This document shows, piece by piece, positions 62,853 through 64,000 of a DNA stretch of 64,000 bases. The stretch's first letter is position 1. Every line of letters begins with the position of its first letter. The notes below the pieces were generated by a model that did no database searches, was not told the origin of the DNA, and saw nothing but the letters and a program-made list of their open reading frames with translations. Made by a program: the position numbers and the translations under genes. Source of the DNA: an uncultured Desulfobacter sp. (GTDB lineage: Bacteria > Desulfobacterota > Desulfobacteria > Desulfobacterales > Desulfobacteraceae); the NCBI RefSeq assembly GCF_963664415.1, contig NZ_OY761443.1:310001-374000 (forward strand). The letters are read 5' to 3'.

Positions 62853-63391
62853 GTAAACACCTCTGCGGACGCAAGCGTTTTGCCCTGTTCATCTTTGTCA
62901 GAAAGCACAGGGGCCGTTTCAAGGGGCCACGCGATGTCAATATCCGGGTCATTCCACAGGATACTGCGTTCGTATTTCGGGCTGTAATAGTCTGTGCATT
63001 TGTATGAGAATTCAGCTTCATCGCTTAATACGTAAAAACCATGGGCAAAGCCCGGGGGAATCCAGAGCATGGCTTTATTATCTGCAGAAAGTGTATGCCC
63101 TACCCACTTGCCGAACCAGGGGGAAGATTTGCGGATATCCACAGCCACATCAAAAACTTCTCCGTATGTGACACGCACCAGTTTGCCCTGGGGCTGCTGA
63201 ATTTGATAGTGAAGACCTCTTAAGATCCCTTTTGTGGATTTGCTGTGGTTGTCCTGTACAAACGTGAATTTACCGACATGCATATCAAAATCATTTTGGC
63301 GAAAGGTCTCAAGGAAAAACCCTCTGTGGTCTCCAAACACATGGGGCGCCAACAATACAACATCAGGAATCGATAAGGGAATGTATTTCAT
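62849..63391 (-). CDS. rmlC: dTDP-4-dehydrorhamnose 3,5-epimerase
   Basis: 180-residue cupin epimerase. LLAPHVFGDHRGFFLETFRQ, the HSKSTKGILRGLHYQ active-site histidine, GEVFDVAVDIRKSSP and IPPGFAHGFYVLSD with the KCTDYYSPKYERSILWNDPD tail are all canonical. Five bases after rmlA. Confidence 0.97.
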   Translation of the reverse strand: MKYIPLSIPDVVLLAPHVFGDHRGFFLETFRQNDFDMHVGKFTFVQDNHSKSTKGILRGLHYQIQQPQGKLVRVTYGEVFDVAVDIRKSSPWFGKWVGHTLSADNKAMLWIPPGFAHGFYVLSDEAEFSYKCTDYYSPKYERSILWNDPDIDIAWPLETAPVLSDKDEQGKTLASAEVFT

Positions 63392-63396
63392 CTTAA

Positions 63397-64000
63397 TTAT
63401 TTTCTTAAAAGATTAAGTAGATATTTGCCATATTCGTTTTTTTTCATGGGGCAAGCAAGCTGTTCCAACCGGTTTTCATCTATCAACCCCATTCTAAATG
63501 CAATTTCTTCAAGACAGGCAATTTTGAGTCCCTGGCGGTCTTCAACTACTTTTATAAATTGTCCGGCATCCATTAGGGACTCATGGGTACCGGTATCAAG
63601 CCAGGCTGTGCCACGGCTGAACAGCTCAACCGTCAGGTTCCCCCGGTCGAGATAGGCTTTATTGACATCGGTAATTTCAAGTTCTCCACGAGCTGACGGC
63701 GTGATTTGTTTGGCAATATTAATTACATCGTTGTCATAAAAATATAACCCGGTTACGGCATAATTTGATTTTGGATTTTCTGGCTTTTCTTCCAGGCTTG
63801 TAACCTTACCGCTGTTATCAAACGCTGCAACACCGTAGCGTTTAGGGTCTTTAACATAATAGCCGAAAATGGTGGCGCCCTGTTCCTCTTTTGCAATGGT
63901 CTGCAAACGAGTTGAAAGACCTTCTCCGTAAAAAATATTATCACCCAGGATCAGGGTTACAGGATCATTTTGTATAAACGTTTCCCCGATGATAAAGGCC
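63397..64000 (-). CDS. rmlA: Glucose-1-phosphate thymidylyltransferase, C-terminal part (runs off the right edge)
   Basis: First enzyme of dTDP-rhamnose synthesis; the frame is open to base 64000. Visible: [74 protein letters not shown] and [19 protein letters not shown]. The N-terminal nucleotide-binding loop is outside the window. First gene of the rmlACDB run seen here. Confidence 0.97.
   Translation of the reverse strand, partial: AFIIGETFIQNDPVTLILGDNIFYGEGLSTRLQTIAKEEQGATIFGYYVKDPKRYGVAAFDNSGKVTSLEEKPENPKSNYAVTGLYFYDNDVINIAKQITPSARGELEITDVNKAYLDRGNLTVELFSRGTAWLDTGTHESLMDAGQFIKVVEDRQGLKIACLEEIAFRMGLIDENRLEQLACPMKKNEYGKYLLNLLRK

Overview
The window reads as chromosome of a sulfate-reducing-type Desulfobacterota (Desulfobacteraceae-like) bacterium. 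Support: the style of RecA, PgpA and LarC, an apparent in-frame UGA (selenocysteine) gene, an envelope locus typical of that group, and abundant IS66/IS5/toxin-antitoxin debris. The assignment is an inference from protein character. No rRNA or tRNA gene was seen.

Almost everything is read leftwards on the minus strand. (1) 1-5.5 kb is housekeeping: 5' part of recA, pgpA, larC, an M20 peptidase, a DsbA/FrnE-family gene whose first active-site cysteine codon is UGA, and a PilZ protein. (2) 5.7-19 kb is the export and control end of a large polysaccharide locus: an ABC exporter (wzt, wzm), an acetyl-esterase-like and an acyltransferase gene, a fresh IS66 copy, a tyrosine kinase with an inserted domain, a Wzz/GumC protein, a Wza-type export protein, an outer-membrane beta-barrel and a CpsB-type PHP phosphatase. 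(3) 19-22 kb is an accessory patch with a heptad-repeat nuclease-like protein, vapBC, a parDE-like pair and dispersed palindromic repeats. (4) 22-51 kb is the sugar assembly region: priming transferase (WbaP-like), VanZ-like protein, several glycosyltransferases, sugar-nucleotide enzymes, sulfotransferase, WbsX-family protein, Wzy- and Wzx-like proteins, pyruvyl transferase, a MenD-like ThDP enzyme, a UDP-sulfoquinovose synthase-like enzyme, a CapD-like dehydratase and a large secreted TIM-barrel-like protein. IS remnants lie between some of these. (5) 51-60.9 kb is a graveyard of mobile elements and toxin-antitoxin genes: truncated IS5, intact MntA/HepT and MazF pairs, at least five broken toxin or antitoxin genes, REP/RAYT fragments, G-rich tandem repeats, and an IS with perfect 8-bp target duplication sitting inside a vapC. 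(6) 60.9-64 kb is the dTDP-rhamnose operon rmlA(partial)-C-D-B.

Working model: rml, CapD-like, SQD1-like and epimerase genes make the sugar nucleotides; the WbaP-like enzyme starts the lipid-linked chain; glycosyltransferases extend it; sulfo-, pyruvyl- and acyl-transferases decorate it; Wzx/Wzy and/or Wzm/Wzt move and polymerise it; Wzz, the tyrosine kinase, CpsB phosphatase, Wza and the barrel control length and outer-membrane export. The most striking items are the UPWC selenoprotein candidate at 3682-4338, the tyrosine kinase with a PATAN/DUF4388-like insertion at 13357-14589, and the reconstructable IS-in-vapC at 55927-57774.
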